Assembly: GCA_016200265.1 (NCBI GenBank)
Contig: JACQFE010000012.1
Location: 84,332 to 148,331, forward strand
Length of the DNA stretch: 64,000 nt
Reading direction: 5' to 3'
Origin: Planctomycetota bacterium
GTDB taxonomy: Bacteria > Planctomycetota > Phycisphaerae > UBA1845
The notes beneath the pieces were generated by a model that searched no databases, had not been told where the DNA came from, and saw only the letters and a list, made by a program, of their open reading frames with translations. The stretch's first letter is position 1, and each line of letters begins with the position of its first letter. Below, in pieces: positions 8,301 through 15,651 of the stretch. Both the position numbers and the translations under genes were made by a program.

Positions 8301-9523
8301 AGGGCGGAATCAAGAAAGTCGTCGTCAAAGAACCGGGTATCCAGGGAATCTCCAACCAAGTGGCTGGCACGCTTCGCGGGATTCGCGGCGCCGTTGACGT
8401 CTTCCCCGACCAGATTGTCGGCCGCAGCTATTTGCAGATCGACATCGACCGGGAGAAGGCCGCTCGCTATGGCGTCAACGTCTCCGACATTCAGGAAGCC
8501 ATCGAAGTCGCGATGGGCGGTAAGACCATTACCGTCACCGTCGAAGGCCGCCGCCGCTTTCCGGTTCGTGTTCGTTATGCCCGTGATTTCTGGCAGACCG
8601 AGGAAGCATTGCGCCGTATTCTCGTTACTGGCCGTCGCGGTACGGCCCCTTCTACGAGCGGTGGGCTCGCCCCGATGGGAGCGGCCGCCGGAATGAACGC
8701 CACCGGAGCCGAAATGCCTGCGGGCGAGATCTTCCAGATTCCCATCACCGAAGTCGCGGACATCAAGGTCGTGGAAGGGCCAAGCGTCATCAAGAGCGAA
8801 AACGGCATGTTGCGGGCTTACGTGCAACTCAATGTGCGCGATCGCGACATCGTCGGGTTCGTCGAAGAGGCCCAGCAGGCCATTGCCGAAAAAGTGAAGC
8901 TTCCCACGGGTTTCTTCATTGAATGGAGCGGACAGTTTGAGGCCCAGGTGCGGGCCAAGAAAACGCTCCAGGTCATCTTCCCGATGGTCGTTCTGCTCAT
9001 CTTCGTCATCCTGTTCATGACGTTCAACGATTTTCGCGACGCCTTGCTTATTATTCTAGCCGTTCCCGGAGCGCTCGTCGGCGGCGTGATTTTTCAAAGC
9101 TTGTTTGGCTTTAACTTCAGCGTGGCCGTTTGGGTGGGCTACATCGCCTGCTTCGGAATGGCTACGCAGACCGGCGTCATCATGCTCGTTTATCTGCACG
9201 ATGCGATCAATAATCGCGGAGGCTTGGAAAAGATTGGGTCTGTTGCGGAACTCACTGAGGCCATCATCGCCGGCGCCGTGCACCGCTTGCGTCCCAAACT
9301 CATGACCGAAGGCGTCGCCATCGTGGGTCTGATGCCGATGCTTTGGGCCACCGGCGTGGGCGCCGAAGTGATGAAACCCATGGCCGCACCCGTACTCGGC
9401 GGGTTGCTCGTAGCAGACGAAGTGATCGACTTGCTTCTTCCCGTAATCTTCAACTGGTATCAGACGCGCCGGTGGCAGCGCTTGCACGCCGAACATCTTG
9501 GTAGCGCGGATGGAACTACATAG
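5345..9523 (+). CDS. cusA: CusA-type Cu(I)/Ag(I) RND efflux pump, enlarged
   Basis: 1392 residues against about 1040 for E. coli CusA. RBS AGGAAG precedes ATG. Proton-relay helix GISIGILVDAAVVMVEN is present in the form GIAISIGILVDAAVVMVEN. The three Met positions that bind Cu(I) in CusA appear conserved: SILDMPVT, SGIDMVETV and NRVDMLATG, pointing to monovalent metals. Two insertions explain the extra length: a hydrophobic stretch of about three segments near residues 525-590, and about 235 residues (about 692-928) that are mostly helical and charged, inside the periplasmic porter domain just before the conserved PGWGNIWTQPI. There is no outer-membrane channel gene in this operon; it may share the TolC-like protein at 18452. 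Confidence 0.93.
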   Translation: MVPRIIEYCVRNRFIVLMIIAAVAVLGVYCVLKTPIDAIPDLSENQVIVFTDWMGRSPKEIDDQITYPLSVNLQGLAGIKAIRSSSEFNFSMINIIFDDKTDFYFARTRILERLNIASTFLPPGVVPYLAPDATALGQIFWYTLEGDGYSVDELRSIQDWYVRYQLYVAGVAEVASVGGFVREYQIDVDPDKLRAYDISLGSVFNAVAGSNIAVGGKVYFEANAEYLIRGVGWIRGVRDLENVVVAERNGVPIYTRNLAAVQLGPEYRRSMLEKNNQEAVGGVVMMRFGENPLAVTQSIKQRIEQLQAGLPPGVRIVPFYDRTRLIEGAIHTLVGTLREELIIASIAILLILTHIRSAIVVCTTLPLAVLIAFILMYYLGIPSNIMSLSGIAISIGILVDAAVVMVENATHELTKHFGHEKVHGDTTEIVVKACRLVGKPIFFAVIIMLISFLPVFSLGGQEGKMFHPLAFTKSFAMVGVAILAITFVPAIIPILIKGRLRSEEDNWIVRSFINIYKPVLTWLMQVPAAGLWFVAFLFIIGAGLVGSSGLFLGVLAVGLFFGCIFFRRGLSKTIAFALLLTTAYWSWHFPKLGREFMPPLDEGSILDMPVTVPRVSITQASDDIRVRDEIMRGFPEVDQVVGKVGRADTPTDPSGIDMVETVVSLRPKEWWPKRKVQFNDALAEAKKLLAAMQSSGYLRTDLKPDEVEGLANNATMDGMTQFDRTMREFANGRLKEFQPVVAKKLLVATVNDLVQLFRRKGELKTEPTAAQIDQLADPLVKAHGLLLVEVPRREEFTKLMEAATDSLAAIGAVERKPELLILPSNLWTELRDAVSTALGAEKMTLGKEMFERFEQRLNDEWVQRAKVLNWELEDQAGGAMVWSLLESLRNQGEIGRLLSKKPDDTELQPLRNRYEGDFRKEVFLWHKLKSDIVKEMDSELQMPGWGNIWTQPIINRVDMLATGVRTMIGVKVFGPRQEDKTEEIVEGGIKKVVVKEPGIQGISNQVAGTLRGIRGAVDVFPDQIVGRSYLQIDIDREKAARYGVNVSDIQEAIEVAMGGKTITVTVEGRRRFPVRVRYARDFWQTEEALRRILVTGRRGTAPSTSGGLAPMGAAAGMNATGAEMPAGEIFQIPITEVADIKVVEGPSVIKSENGMLRAYVQLNVRDRDIVGFVEEAQQAIAEKVKLPTGFFIEWSGQFEAQVRAKKTLQVIFPMVVLLIFVILFMTFNDFRDALLIILAVPGALVGGVIFQSLFGFNFSVAVWVGYIACFGMATQTGVIMLVYLHDAINNRGGLEKIGSVAELTEAIIAGAVHRLRPKLMTEGVAIVGLMPMLWATGVGAEVMKPMAAPVLGGLLVADEVIDLLLPVIFNWYQTRRWQRLHAEHLGSADGTT

Positions 9524-9707
9524 TCAACGATAAGACGTGTGGCGTTGTCCGAATTATTAGCTCCGGTGCTCAAATGACGTGACGGCACACAATGAGTCGG
9601 GTGGGCAAGGAAGGATGTCCGCAATGCGGTTGATTGCGATCGCGCGTCTGATTCCTTGGGGAGCCTTGTTGGCAGGTTGTAATCCCGACCGAGCCGGAGA
9701 ACGGTAC

Positions 9708-10328
9708 ATGAATCCGACGGAAAAAGTTCGGGCTTACTATGAGAAGGAGGCAGCGCGTTACGACCGGCACATTCACCTCTCCGAAAAGCTGTTCTTTGGC
9801 GATGGTCGTCATTGGGCGGCCTCGCAAGCAGAAGGAGACGTGCTGGAAGTCGCCATCGGTACTGGGCGGAACCTCGAATTCTACCCAAAGGAGACGCGAG
9901 TGACCGGTATCGACATTAGTCCGAAGATGATCGAAATTGCTCGCCAGCGTGCCCTTCATTGGGGTCGACAGGTCGGGCTGCAGGTTGGCGACGCCCAGGC
10001 TCTGAGCTTCGCCGATGCGAGCTTCGACACGGTGGTCTGCACCCTTTCGCTTTGTTGCATCCCAGACGATCGCAGGGCCGTGGCAGAGATGAAACGCGTG
10101 CTGCGGCCCGGCGGGCGGCTTGTGTTGCTCGATCACGTCGCGAGCGACATGATTCTCATTCGCGCAGTGCAGCACCTGCTAGAACCTCTCTGGGTTCTTT
10201 TTCACTCAGAGTCCTTGCTCCGACACCCGCTCAAGCTGGTACGGGAGGAGGGATTTGAGATTGAATGGCACCAACGCTCAAAGTGGGGCATCGTCGAACG
10301 CGTCCTGGCCCGGAAACCGGCCTCATAG
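9708..10328 (+). CDS. Class I SAM-dependent methyltransferase (METTL7/PmtA-like)
   Basis: 206 residues from ATG 9708, chosen for GGAG 8 nt upstream. The SAM site is visible: LEVAIGTGRNLEFYP, then VTGIDISPKMIEIARQRA, GDAQALSFADASFDTVV and VLRPGGRLVLLDHV. A Cys pair lies in CTLSLCCIPDD. An upstream in-frame ATG (9624, with AAGGAAGG) would add a start ending LLAGC, which looks like a lipobox; a lipoprotein methyltransferase would be odd, so I prefer the shorter form. The family includes phospholipid and thiol methyltransferases; substrate unknown. It lies 184 bases after cusA. Methylation of a metal(loid) or thiol is possible by context only. Confidence 0.82.
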   Translation: MNPTEKVRAYYEKEAARYDRHIHLSEKLFFGDGRHWAASQAEGDVLEVAIGTGRNLEFYPKETRVTGIDISPKMIEIARQRALHWGRQVGLQVGDAQALSFADASFDTVVCTLSLCCIPDDRRAVAEMKRVLRPGGRLVLLDHVASDMILIRAVQHLLEPLWVLFHSESLLRHPLKLVREEGFEIEWHQRSKWGIVERVLARKPAS

Positions 10329-10420
10329 TCGGGTCGGCGTCACTTGGTGTCGTGTGCGACGCTCACGGCTAGAATGAGCGCGGCTATCCGACACGACATG
10401 GCGTATCCAAGCGTAATCTC

Positions 10421-11275
10421 CTATTGATTCGGATCAACGAAGCCCATCTCACTGCCGCCCTTGCCGTAGTGGCACTGGAAGCATAAGCCGTTAGTCGGAC
10501 TTACTTCCGAGTGCTGCTGCGGCTTCGAATTGAGATTGGGATGGCAAAGCGTGCAGCGCGTTTCATCGCCGCCGTACACGTCGCAGTGAAAGCTATTGGG
10601 CGGCGTATTCAGAACCCACGTCGACATGGGCTGCGCAATCTGGAAGGCCGGGTGAAACGCCCTGCTCGCGGTGAATGAACTGAGCAGTTCATCCGTGCCG
10701 AGCACGCGAATCTCTGTGATCGGACGGTCAGCCCGGGCGGCTACAATCGCGTATGCATAACGTTCCGGCGTTACATTCGAACCATCCGAGTACTTCACAA
10801 CGGCATGTTCGCCCTGCCCTTTCGGATGCGTTGCAATTCGGTAGCTCGGATCCTCCAGGCTGCCGATTGCCGATGCGCGGAGCTTTTGGCCGACAAACTG
10901 TGTGTTGCTTTGCGTGGGGTCGTCGATACGCGTCGGCAGAAGATCATCTCCATCGCCGTTCAATTCTATGGAAAAGTCACCGGCGGCAAGACCACTCAGG
11001 TCGATTGACACGAGATTGCCGGCTACCGTTCCGGTTTTCACCATCTTGCCGGAAGTGTCAATCAAAACGGCCTGTGTGAATGAGGTCACCTTAATGTCAC
11101 CATCGCCGTCCAGGCTGGAAGCGAGCTGCAGTGTTAATGTTGCCGACGTTGGTGTGGTCGTGACCAGACACCCGACCAAACCCAGTAACATTAAAACGAC
11201 GCTTGCGACGCGGATCCCAGTGAAAATCGTGCCGATTCGACGGCTACGACGGTCAATCCAATGAATTCGCTTCAC
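10421..11275 (-). CDS. Lipoprotein with two C-terminal CxxCH haem-binding motifs
   Basis: About 284 residues. GTG 11275 is chosen because GGAG lies 7 nt upstream; ATG 11302 is an alternative. Arg-rich N-terminus, hydrophobic segment and lipobox LLGLVGCL indicate a lipoprotein. The middle (TLTLQLASSLDGDGDIKVTS and SIDLSGLAAGDFSIELNGDG) resembles beta-rich carbohydrate-binding or DUF4382-like modules. The C-terminus has CTLCHPN and CFQCHYG, two haem c attachment sites about 30 residues apart, so it is probably a small dihaem-type multidomain cytochrome. It is opposite in direction to its neighbours. Electron transfer or redox sensing in the periplasm is inferred; no partner oxidase is visible. 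Confidence 0.75.
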   Translation of the reverse strand: MKRIHWIDRRSRRIGTIFTGIRVASVVLMLLGLVGCLVTTTPTSATLTLQLASSLDGDGDIKVTSFTQAVLIDTSGKMVKTGTVAGNLVSIDLSGLAAGDFSIELNGDGDDLLPTRIDDPTQSNTQFVGQKLRASAIGSLEDPSYRIATHPKGQGEHAVVKYSDGSNVTPERYAYAIVAARADRPITEIRVLGTDELLSSFTASRAFHPAFQIAQPMSTWVLNTPPNSFHCDVYGGDETRCTLCHPNLNSKPQQHSEVSPTNGLCFQCHYGKGGSEMGFVDPNQ

Positions 11276-11358
11276 GTTTGTGCTCCAAGCCTTTTTTTCC
11301 ATTGGGTCGGTGATGTTCGCCGCTCCACCAGGAGCTCCCCTGAATCGTGCCGTCAGAT

Positions 11359-11389
11359 GATTAGATGCACGAACCGGGGGAAATCTTCC
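11359..11389 (+). repeat. 31-bp intergenic motif, copy 3
   Basis: Reads GATTAGATGCACGAACC and ends AATCTTCC; closest to copy 1 at 277. Orientation is toward the gene at 11590. Confidence 0.55.
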
Positions 11390-11438
11390 CCCGTAGTTCA
11401 TTCCTCGCCATTGTGCGCGAAGAATTCCGCACACTCCC

Positions 11439-11469
11439 GGAAGAAAACTATCCGCATCTGCATCTAATC
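11439..11469 (-). repeat. 31-bp intergenic motif, copy 4
   Basis: On the minus strand reads GATTAGATGCAGATG and ends TTTTCTTCC, 31 bases as in the other copies. Orientation is toward the cytochrome lipoprotein gene at 11275. Confidence 0.5.
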
Positions 11470-11589
11470 TACAAAGGCTGCGGTAGCGCGACGTGCAGCG
11501 GCCTAAAACCAGAAAACGCCCCAATCTCATGCACGCGGGCTGTCCTCCTGATCTGCAATGCATGAGGGTCGGTGAACGGGAGAGGTTGA

Positions 11590-12072
11590 ATGATCACGCG
11601 ATTGGAACGAACGGTGCCGGTCGTCGGAGTTTTCGCAATGCTCTTCTTGTTTGCAATTGTAATTTGGAATGGTTCGTCGGCTTTTTTCGCCGCAGCGACA
11701 GATCGGACTAGCGGTCAATATCTGCACGCCGTCGGCCCCAGTTCATGCAACGATGATTCGACCTCATTCGTCATCTGTGAAGCACCGGTTGCCCAATCAC
11801 TGCTGCCTGCAATTCTCACGCTTCCTGGATTGCCAGCCACGGCACCATCCGCAATCCTCACAGAGGTATCCAACACCATCGACCTCGGAATGAAATCGTA
11901 CGACTGCTCAAGATTGATCGACGCAAGGAAAGCTGACGACGCAGGGAATAATGTAACTTCGCAAGCGGCCTCGTGCTGCGACATTGCCGAATATCCGATC
12001 ACGGGAGTTACTGGTGCTTCTCCAGGCACTTCCGGTTGTTCGTGCAATCCACGGGAATGCAAGTGTACTTGA
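11590..12072 (+). CDS. Exported Cys-rich protein of unknown function
   Basis: 160 residues; RBS GGGAGAGG lies about 4 nt before ATG. An N-terminal hydrophobic helix (about residues 10-33, VVGVFAMLFLFAIVIWNG) is a signal peptide or anchor. The middle has no recognisable domain. The last 35 residues carry clustered cysteines: SCCD, then SGCSCNPRECKCT at the very end, which resembles a short metallothionein-like tail. I do not recognise the family. Position at the head of a run of small metal-binding-like proteins suggests a periplasmic metal chelator (inference). Confidence 0.6.
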   Translation: MITRLERTVPVVGVFAMLFLFAIVIWNGSSAFFAAATDRTSGQYLHAVGPSSCNDDSTSFVICEAPVAQSLLPAILTLPGLPATAPSAILTEVSNTIDLGMKSYDCSRLIDARKADDAGNNVTSQAASCCDIAEYPITGVTGASPGTSGCSCNPRECKCT

Positions 12073-12134
12073 ATTTGATTCTGCGCTGGCGAGCAACAGC
12101 ACCGAAATGGGTCTAACAGAAAGGAAAATCAACA

Positions 12135-12356
12135 ATGTCTGCCCAATATCGTTGGCGTGTTTGGTTCGGCGTAGCCTTGTTGACTGTCTCGCTGGTTGTG
12201 CTCACCGCGTGCCACGCACCAGAGGGGCAAGCACGTCACTGGATGCCGTGCGGAGGATGCGGACTTATGGGTCATGACGCAGCGCCAAAATCCCCGTCAC
12301 CTGCGCAACCAGACGCATCTGCGTCCCAGAGCGGTCATGGCTCCCATGAGCCCTGA
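12135..12356 (+). CDS. Small lipoprotein with CxxC motif
   Basis: 73 residues; RBS AAAGGAAAA before ATG 12135. Signal VALLTVSLVVLTAC has a clear lipobox LTAC. The mature part is about 47 residues with MPCGGCGLMGHD near the start and a Pro/Ser/His-rich end (SQSGHGSHEP). Cys, Met and His residues together suggest Cu(I) binding. Unknown family; the neighbours on both sides are also exported and metal-ligand-rich. Confidence 0.65.
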   Translation: MSAQYRWRVWFGVALLTVSLVVLTACHAPEGQARHWMPCGGCGLMGHDAAPKSPSPAQPDASASQSGHGSHEP

Positions 12357-12402
12357 CGCTACTTATGCAAAACGAGTAATTGGCTAAATTTCGAGCATCC
12401 AG

Positions 12403-12418
12403 TGGCACGAAACTTGCA
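12403..12418 (+). promoter_or_regulatory. Sigma-54-type promoter candidate
   Basis: TGGCACGAAACTTGCA matches the -24/-12 consensus with GG and GC separated by exactly 10 bases. It lies 69 bases before the start of the Met/His-rich lipoprotein gene (12487). No sigma-54 activator gene is in the window. Confidence 0.55.
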
Positions 12419-12486
12419 GGAGATTCCGGTAGTTGCGTTCCTTGAGAGCACGCACGAAACAGTTTTGCTTGATAAGGAGGATTTGC

Positions 12487-13182
12487 ATGTTACTTCGATT
12501 ATTGTCCTGCTTGGCCCTTGCTTGTGTCGCTACCGCGCCAACAGGATGTATCGTTTCCGGCTCGCCTAATGCGACAGGCAATCTCGCTCCACTCGTGGAT
12601 GCCAAGGCAGTGGCCGTCGCGGAGCAGGTCGGCGGTGTCGCCGGATTTGGCGGCACGATGATGGACGGGTACTTCAACCATGCCGAGCAGCAAATCCATT
12701 TCGACAGCGCCAACGACCTGGCTGATTCGAATGCCCACATGACCATCGCAATGCGAAACAATTCGACGCAGACATGCACGTTCCACGTCGCCTACCTCGC
12801 CAGTCACATGGGGCTCGACGACCAAACTGAAGATGCCATTGTGCCCGCCGGCGGGCAAACCACAATCGAAATCCCCTGTGCCGAGATGGTCGGCATGGGT
12901 TCACTCGAAACGCCCGGTGCCGTCGCATGCCAACTTGCCAATGGGCAAACCGTTGACAACGTGATGTCGGTCCCCGCTTTTCTTGGCCTCGACTACCAGT
13001 GCGGGCAGATGTACCAATTCATGCTCACGCCTGACACGAATGACCTCGACAATGATGGCGACACGAAAGAATTGATCGTGCAAAGCGACGCCATGCGAAT
13101 GCATTCACTCGACGGCGGCCCAACAGGTCACATGCACGGCAATGGCCAGGGCATGATGGGATCGCACATGGGGCAGCCATGA
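12487..13182 (+). CDS. Lipoprotein with Met/His-rich C-terminus
   Basis: 231 residues. ATG 12487 follows AAGGAGG at about 6 nt. Signal with lipobox ATAPTGC. The body resembles a small beta-sandwich (MTIAMRNNSTQTCTFHVAY, then VPAGGQTTIEIPCAEM) with six Cys. An acidic Asp/Asn run (DTNDLDNDGDTKEL) may bind Ca2+. The C-terminal 25 residues are rich in Met and His (HMHGNGQGMMGSHMGQP), typical of periplasmic Cu(I)/Ag(I) scavengers. Family not recognised. A sigma-54-like promoter lies just upstream, so it may be separately induced. Likely outer-membrane or periplasmic copper buffering (inference). Confidence 0.75.
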   Translation: MLLRLLSCLALACVATAPTGCIVSGSPNATGNLAPLVDAKAVAVAEQVGGVAGFGGTMMDGYFNHAEQQIHFDSANDLADSNAHMTIAMRNNSTQTCTFHVAYLASHMGLDDQTEDAIVPAGGQTTIEIPCAEMVGMGSLETPGAVACQLANGQTVDNVMSVPAFLGLDYQCGQMYQFMLTPDTNDLDNDGDTKELIVQSDAMRMHSLDGGPTGHMHGNGQGMMGSHMGQP

Positions 13183-13334
13183 GGATACTTGTAATCGTGT
13201 GACTCGACAGTCGCGTCATCGCGGGCCGATTGAACGCGCTTGAGAGTAATGTGAATGAAGAATTTGGACGAGCTTTCGTCTCGACCCGGACGAATAACGA
13301 AGCGGGCCGGTCGCCCGCAAAGGAGGAACTGCAC

Positions 13335-13433
13335 ATGGGAATGATGGGTGGTGTCATGATGGCGATGTTTGCGATGTGGATGATGTTCTTTGGTGGCATG
13401 AGCTTCATGCCGTTCGGCATTCGTGCCCGGTAA
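13335..13433 (+). CDS. Methionine-rich 32-residue membrane microprotein
   Basis: ATG 13335 is preceded by AAAGGAGG, the strongest Shine-Dalgarno in the region, which fixes this start. The product is 32 residues with 11 Met: MGMMGGVMMAMFAMWMM is residues 1-17, then FFGGMSFMPFGIRAR. It is one hydrophobic segment with a basic end (topology RAR probably inside). No homologue known to me. Met ladders in membrane segments are how copper transporters carry Cu(I), so a Cu(I)-handling or pump-regulating microprotein is plausible. A longer in-frame reading from 13230 lacks RBS support. Confidence 0.6.
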   Translation: MGMMGGVMMAMFAMWMMFFGGMSFMPFGIRAR

Positions 13434-13534
13434 CGAACGCCTCGCGTGGGGAGCGACGGGATCTGACTGTCGCTTCCCCGCGTTCGGGCTCCGTGCCGCG
13501 GGACCAAAGGTCTGGTGAAATTGTGGCAACCGGA

Positions 13535-14530
13535 ATGCGACCAATTCTTGTCTTCGTCTCGGCCCTGCTTTTGATGCTAACTGCGTGCCATCGTACCGGC
13601 GAACGAGCCCCGGCGACCTCTCGCGGTTCGGTCAATGATCTGAGCTTCCAACTCGAAGCCTGTCGCAAGGAGCATGAGCGTCAGGTGTCCAGTGCCGAGG
13701 TTCAGACTCTACGCGCAGAGCTGCGGCGATACGCCGGACTCGCGGACCAGGACGCGAGTCGCCAGGCGGACATGCAGCGGGCGATGGACGTCTATTCGCA
13801 AGGAGTCTGCCTCATTCATGGCATATTCACGTTGAACGAGCGGCGCGACGAGCAACTTGTCCCTGCCACGGACGCGGAAGGAAACCCGCTCCGCTTGGAA
13901 TACCTCGGATCGGGATTCCTCGTCAGCGAGTCCGGGCACATCGTGACCAACCGCCACGTCGCAGAACCGTGGTGGAACAACGAAACGGTTACGCCGCTCC
14001 TGCAACGAGGCCTGGAACCAGCGTTCATGCAACTGACGGCTACGTTTCCCTCGCACGCGCCGATCACCGTCGACCCGGCGACCATTCACGTCAGCAATGA
14101 GGTCGATCTCGCTGTGTTCACTGCGTCGGTTCGAGACATCCCGGTGCTTCCTTTGTCCGATCGCGACCCGACAGAATTCCGTGGGCAGAGACTCATGTTA
14201 ATGGGCTACCCGACCGGGCTTTCCGCTTTGATTGCTCGCGCTGAACCCGACATTGTCGCTGAAGCGTTGGCGGAGGCAACCGACGCTACGACCTTGATCG
14301 ACGCATTGAGTAAGCGTAAGGCAATCACCGCAGTGATCACCCACGGCACATTGAACGATGCAACGACCCACAAGCTCATTTACGACGCGGTTACGACATC
14401 GGGCGGGTCCGGCGGCCCAGTGTTCGGTCCCGACGGGGAGGTGATCGGCGTGAACTATGCCATACTCCGCGACTTTCAGGGTTCCAATTTTGGCGTGCCG
14501 ATCCGTTTCGTCCGACCGCTGCTTCCCTGA
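13535..14530 (+). CDS. Trypsin-like serine protease lipoprotein
   Basis: About 331 residues. Signal MRPILVFVSALLLMLTAC has a lipobox. A short coiled-coil-like region follows (EACRKEHERQVSSAEVQTL). The S1 protease triad is visible: His in IVTNRHVAEP (about residue 140), Asp in NEVDLAVF (about 190), Ser in TSGGSGGPVFG (about 291). No PDZ domain, unlike DegP/HtrA (HtrA types usually carry one or two). Start at ATG 13535 is set by the signal peptide; no clear RBS. Probably periplasmic, attached to a membrane, clearing proteins damaged by metal (inference). Confidence 0.82.
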   Translation: MRPILVFVSALLLMLTACHRTGERAPATSRGSVNDLSFQLEACRKEHERQVSSAEVQTLRAELRRYAGLADQDASRQADMQRAMDVYSQGVCLIHGIFTLNERRDEQLVPATDAEGNPLRLEYLGSGFLVSESGHIVTNRHVAEPWWNNETVTPLLQRGLEPAFMQLTATFPSHAPITVDPATIHVSNEVDLAVFTASVRDIPVLPLSDRDPTEFRGQRLMLMGYPTGLSALIARAEPDIVAEALAEATDATTLIDALSKRKAITAVITHGTLNDATTHKLIYDAVTTSGGSGGPVFGPDGEVIGVNYAILRDFQGSNFGVPIRFVRPLLP

Positions 14531-14545
14531 AAAATGGAGCGCCCA

Positions 14546-15037
14546 ATGCCGCAAGTCTTGACCCAGGCAATCTCAAGTGGGAAGGTGCCGGAATCATTCA
14601 ACGATCACATTCGCAATCAATTCGCTCCGGTAACCCACCGTGGCCGAAGCATCTTCTTTTTTGTTGGCGATTTAATGTTCCTCGCATCCGCGGGTATGGC
14701 GACTACTTTGACGATGCACCTGGTTCATCAACTTCGGTGGCCCTTCGTACCGACATGCTTCGTGGGCATGGTTGCGGCCATGCTGGTTCAGACCCTCATG
14801 GCCTTCGCGGCGGCCCCGTTGTTTGGCTCGATCGAGAGCATGGTTCCATCCATGATCGTCGCAATGATGAGCCCGATGACGATTTGCGTCCTTCATCTAT
14901 TCGGGTGCGAGTCCACTTGGCCTATGGCGGCTGCTATCGGCAGCGTGTTCGCGCTGGGCATGTTTGTGTTCATTCAGGCTTACGGGCTCGCCTATCGAAA
15001 AACGTTGATGACGAACCGCACGCTTAGCGGAGGCTGA
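14546..15037 (+). CDS. Four-helix membrane protein of unknown function
   Basis: 163 residues. ATG 14546 has GGAG 6 nt upstream; ATG 14534 is an alternative. After a soluble N-terminus of about 35 residues come four hydrophobic segments, rich in Met and His: MFLASAGMATTLTMHLVHQL, CFVGMVAAMLVQTLMAF, SMIVAMMSPMTICVLHLFGC and a last one ending FVFIQAYGLAYRK. I do not recognise the family. It is 16 bases after the protease and 2 bases before the next methyltransferase, so likely one operon. Metal transport is possible from the Met/His content, but unproven. Confidence 0.65.
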   Translation: MPQVLTQAISSGKVPESFNDHIRNQFAPVTHRGRSIFFFVGDLMFLASAGMATTLTMHLVHQLRWPFVPTCFVGMVAAMLVQTLMAFAAAPLFGSIESMVPSMIVAMMSPMTICVLHLFGCESTWPMAAAIGSVFALGMFVFIQAYGLAYRKTLMTNRTLSGG

Positions 15038-15039
15038 AC

Positions 15040-15651
15040 GTGGCGACCATCTGGGATTTACGCGCAAGCCTCTACGACGTGTGCGAAGCGTCCGATTTTC
15101 GCCGCGGTCCTCAGAAGACGCGGCTGTTTCGCGAGATGCGTGGCCGCGTACTGTTCGTCGGCGTTGGAACCGGCATCGATATCAAGCACTTTCCTCCCGG
15201 TCATTCCATCGCGGCCATCGACATAAGCGATAAGATGCTCCGCAAAGCCGAAAAACGAGCGGCTCAGTATTGCGGAAACCTCGTGCTTTGTCGCGCCGAC
15301 GCCCAGAACCTCAAATTCCCAAGCGCGAGCTTCGACACCGTCGTGACATCCTGCACGATGTGCTCCGTCCCGGACCCTTTCCGCGCGTTCCGCGAGTTCC
15401 ACCGTATCCTGCGTCCAGGCGGTCGGCTATTGATGTTCGAGCACGTACGAAGCCGAAATCCTTTGCTTGCCATCGCTCTCGATTTGATGACCCTTTGGAC
15501 GCGGCTCTCCGGAACCGAAATGAACCGAGATACGCTCGCAACCGCCCGCGCTGCGGGGTTTGAAATCATCCGCATCGAAACCGTCTATCTTGACATCATC
15601 CTGGCCGTTCACGCTCTTAAGCTAAATCCTGCCAGTTGCACAGCGGAGTAA
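15040..15651 (+). CDS. Class I SAM-dependent methyltransferase (METTL7-like), second copy
   Basis: 203 residues from GTG 15040, with GGAGG 7 nt upstream and only 2 bases after the previous stop. SAM motifs: VLFVGVGTGIDIKHFPPG, AAIDISDKMLRKAEKRA, FDTVVTSCTMCSVPDPF and ILRPGGRLLMFEHVRS. It is a distant paralogue of the protein at 9708, sharing the motif order and a Cys pair after motif III. Substrate unknown; the family includes thiol and lipid methyltransferases. Being cotranscribed with a Met-rich membrane protein and a protease suggests a role in metal or thiol detoxification. Confidence 0.82.
   Translation: MATIWDLRASLYDVCEASDFRRGPQKTRLFREMRGRVLFVGVGTGIDIKHFPPGHSIAAIDISDKMLRKAEKRAAQYCGNLVLCRADAQNLKFPSASFDTVVTSCTMCSVPDPFRAFREFHRILRPGGRLLMFEHVRSRNPLLAIALDLMTLWTRLSGTEMNRDTLATARAAGFEIIRIETVYLDIILAVHALKLNPASCTAE

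Larger units (their letters stand above)
11276..11589. other. Divergent intergenic region with two facing 31-bp motifs and a GC-rich hairpin
   Basis: Separates the minus-strand cytochrome lipoprotein from the plus-strand Cys-rich protein. It holds motif copies 3 (11359-11389, plus) and 4 (11439-11469, minus), and a perfect 8-bp hairpin CGGGGGAA/TTCCCCCG at 11375-11393 inside copy 3. No gene seen. Confidence 0.5.
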
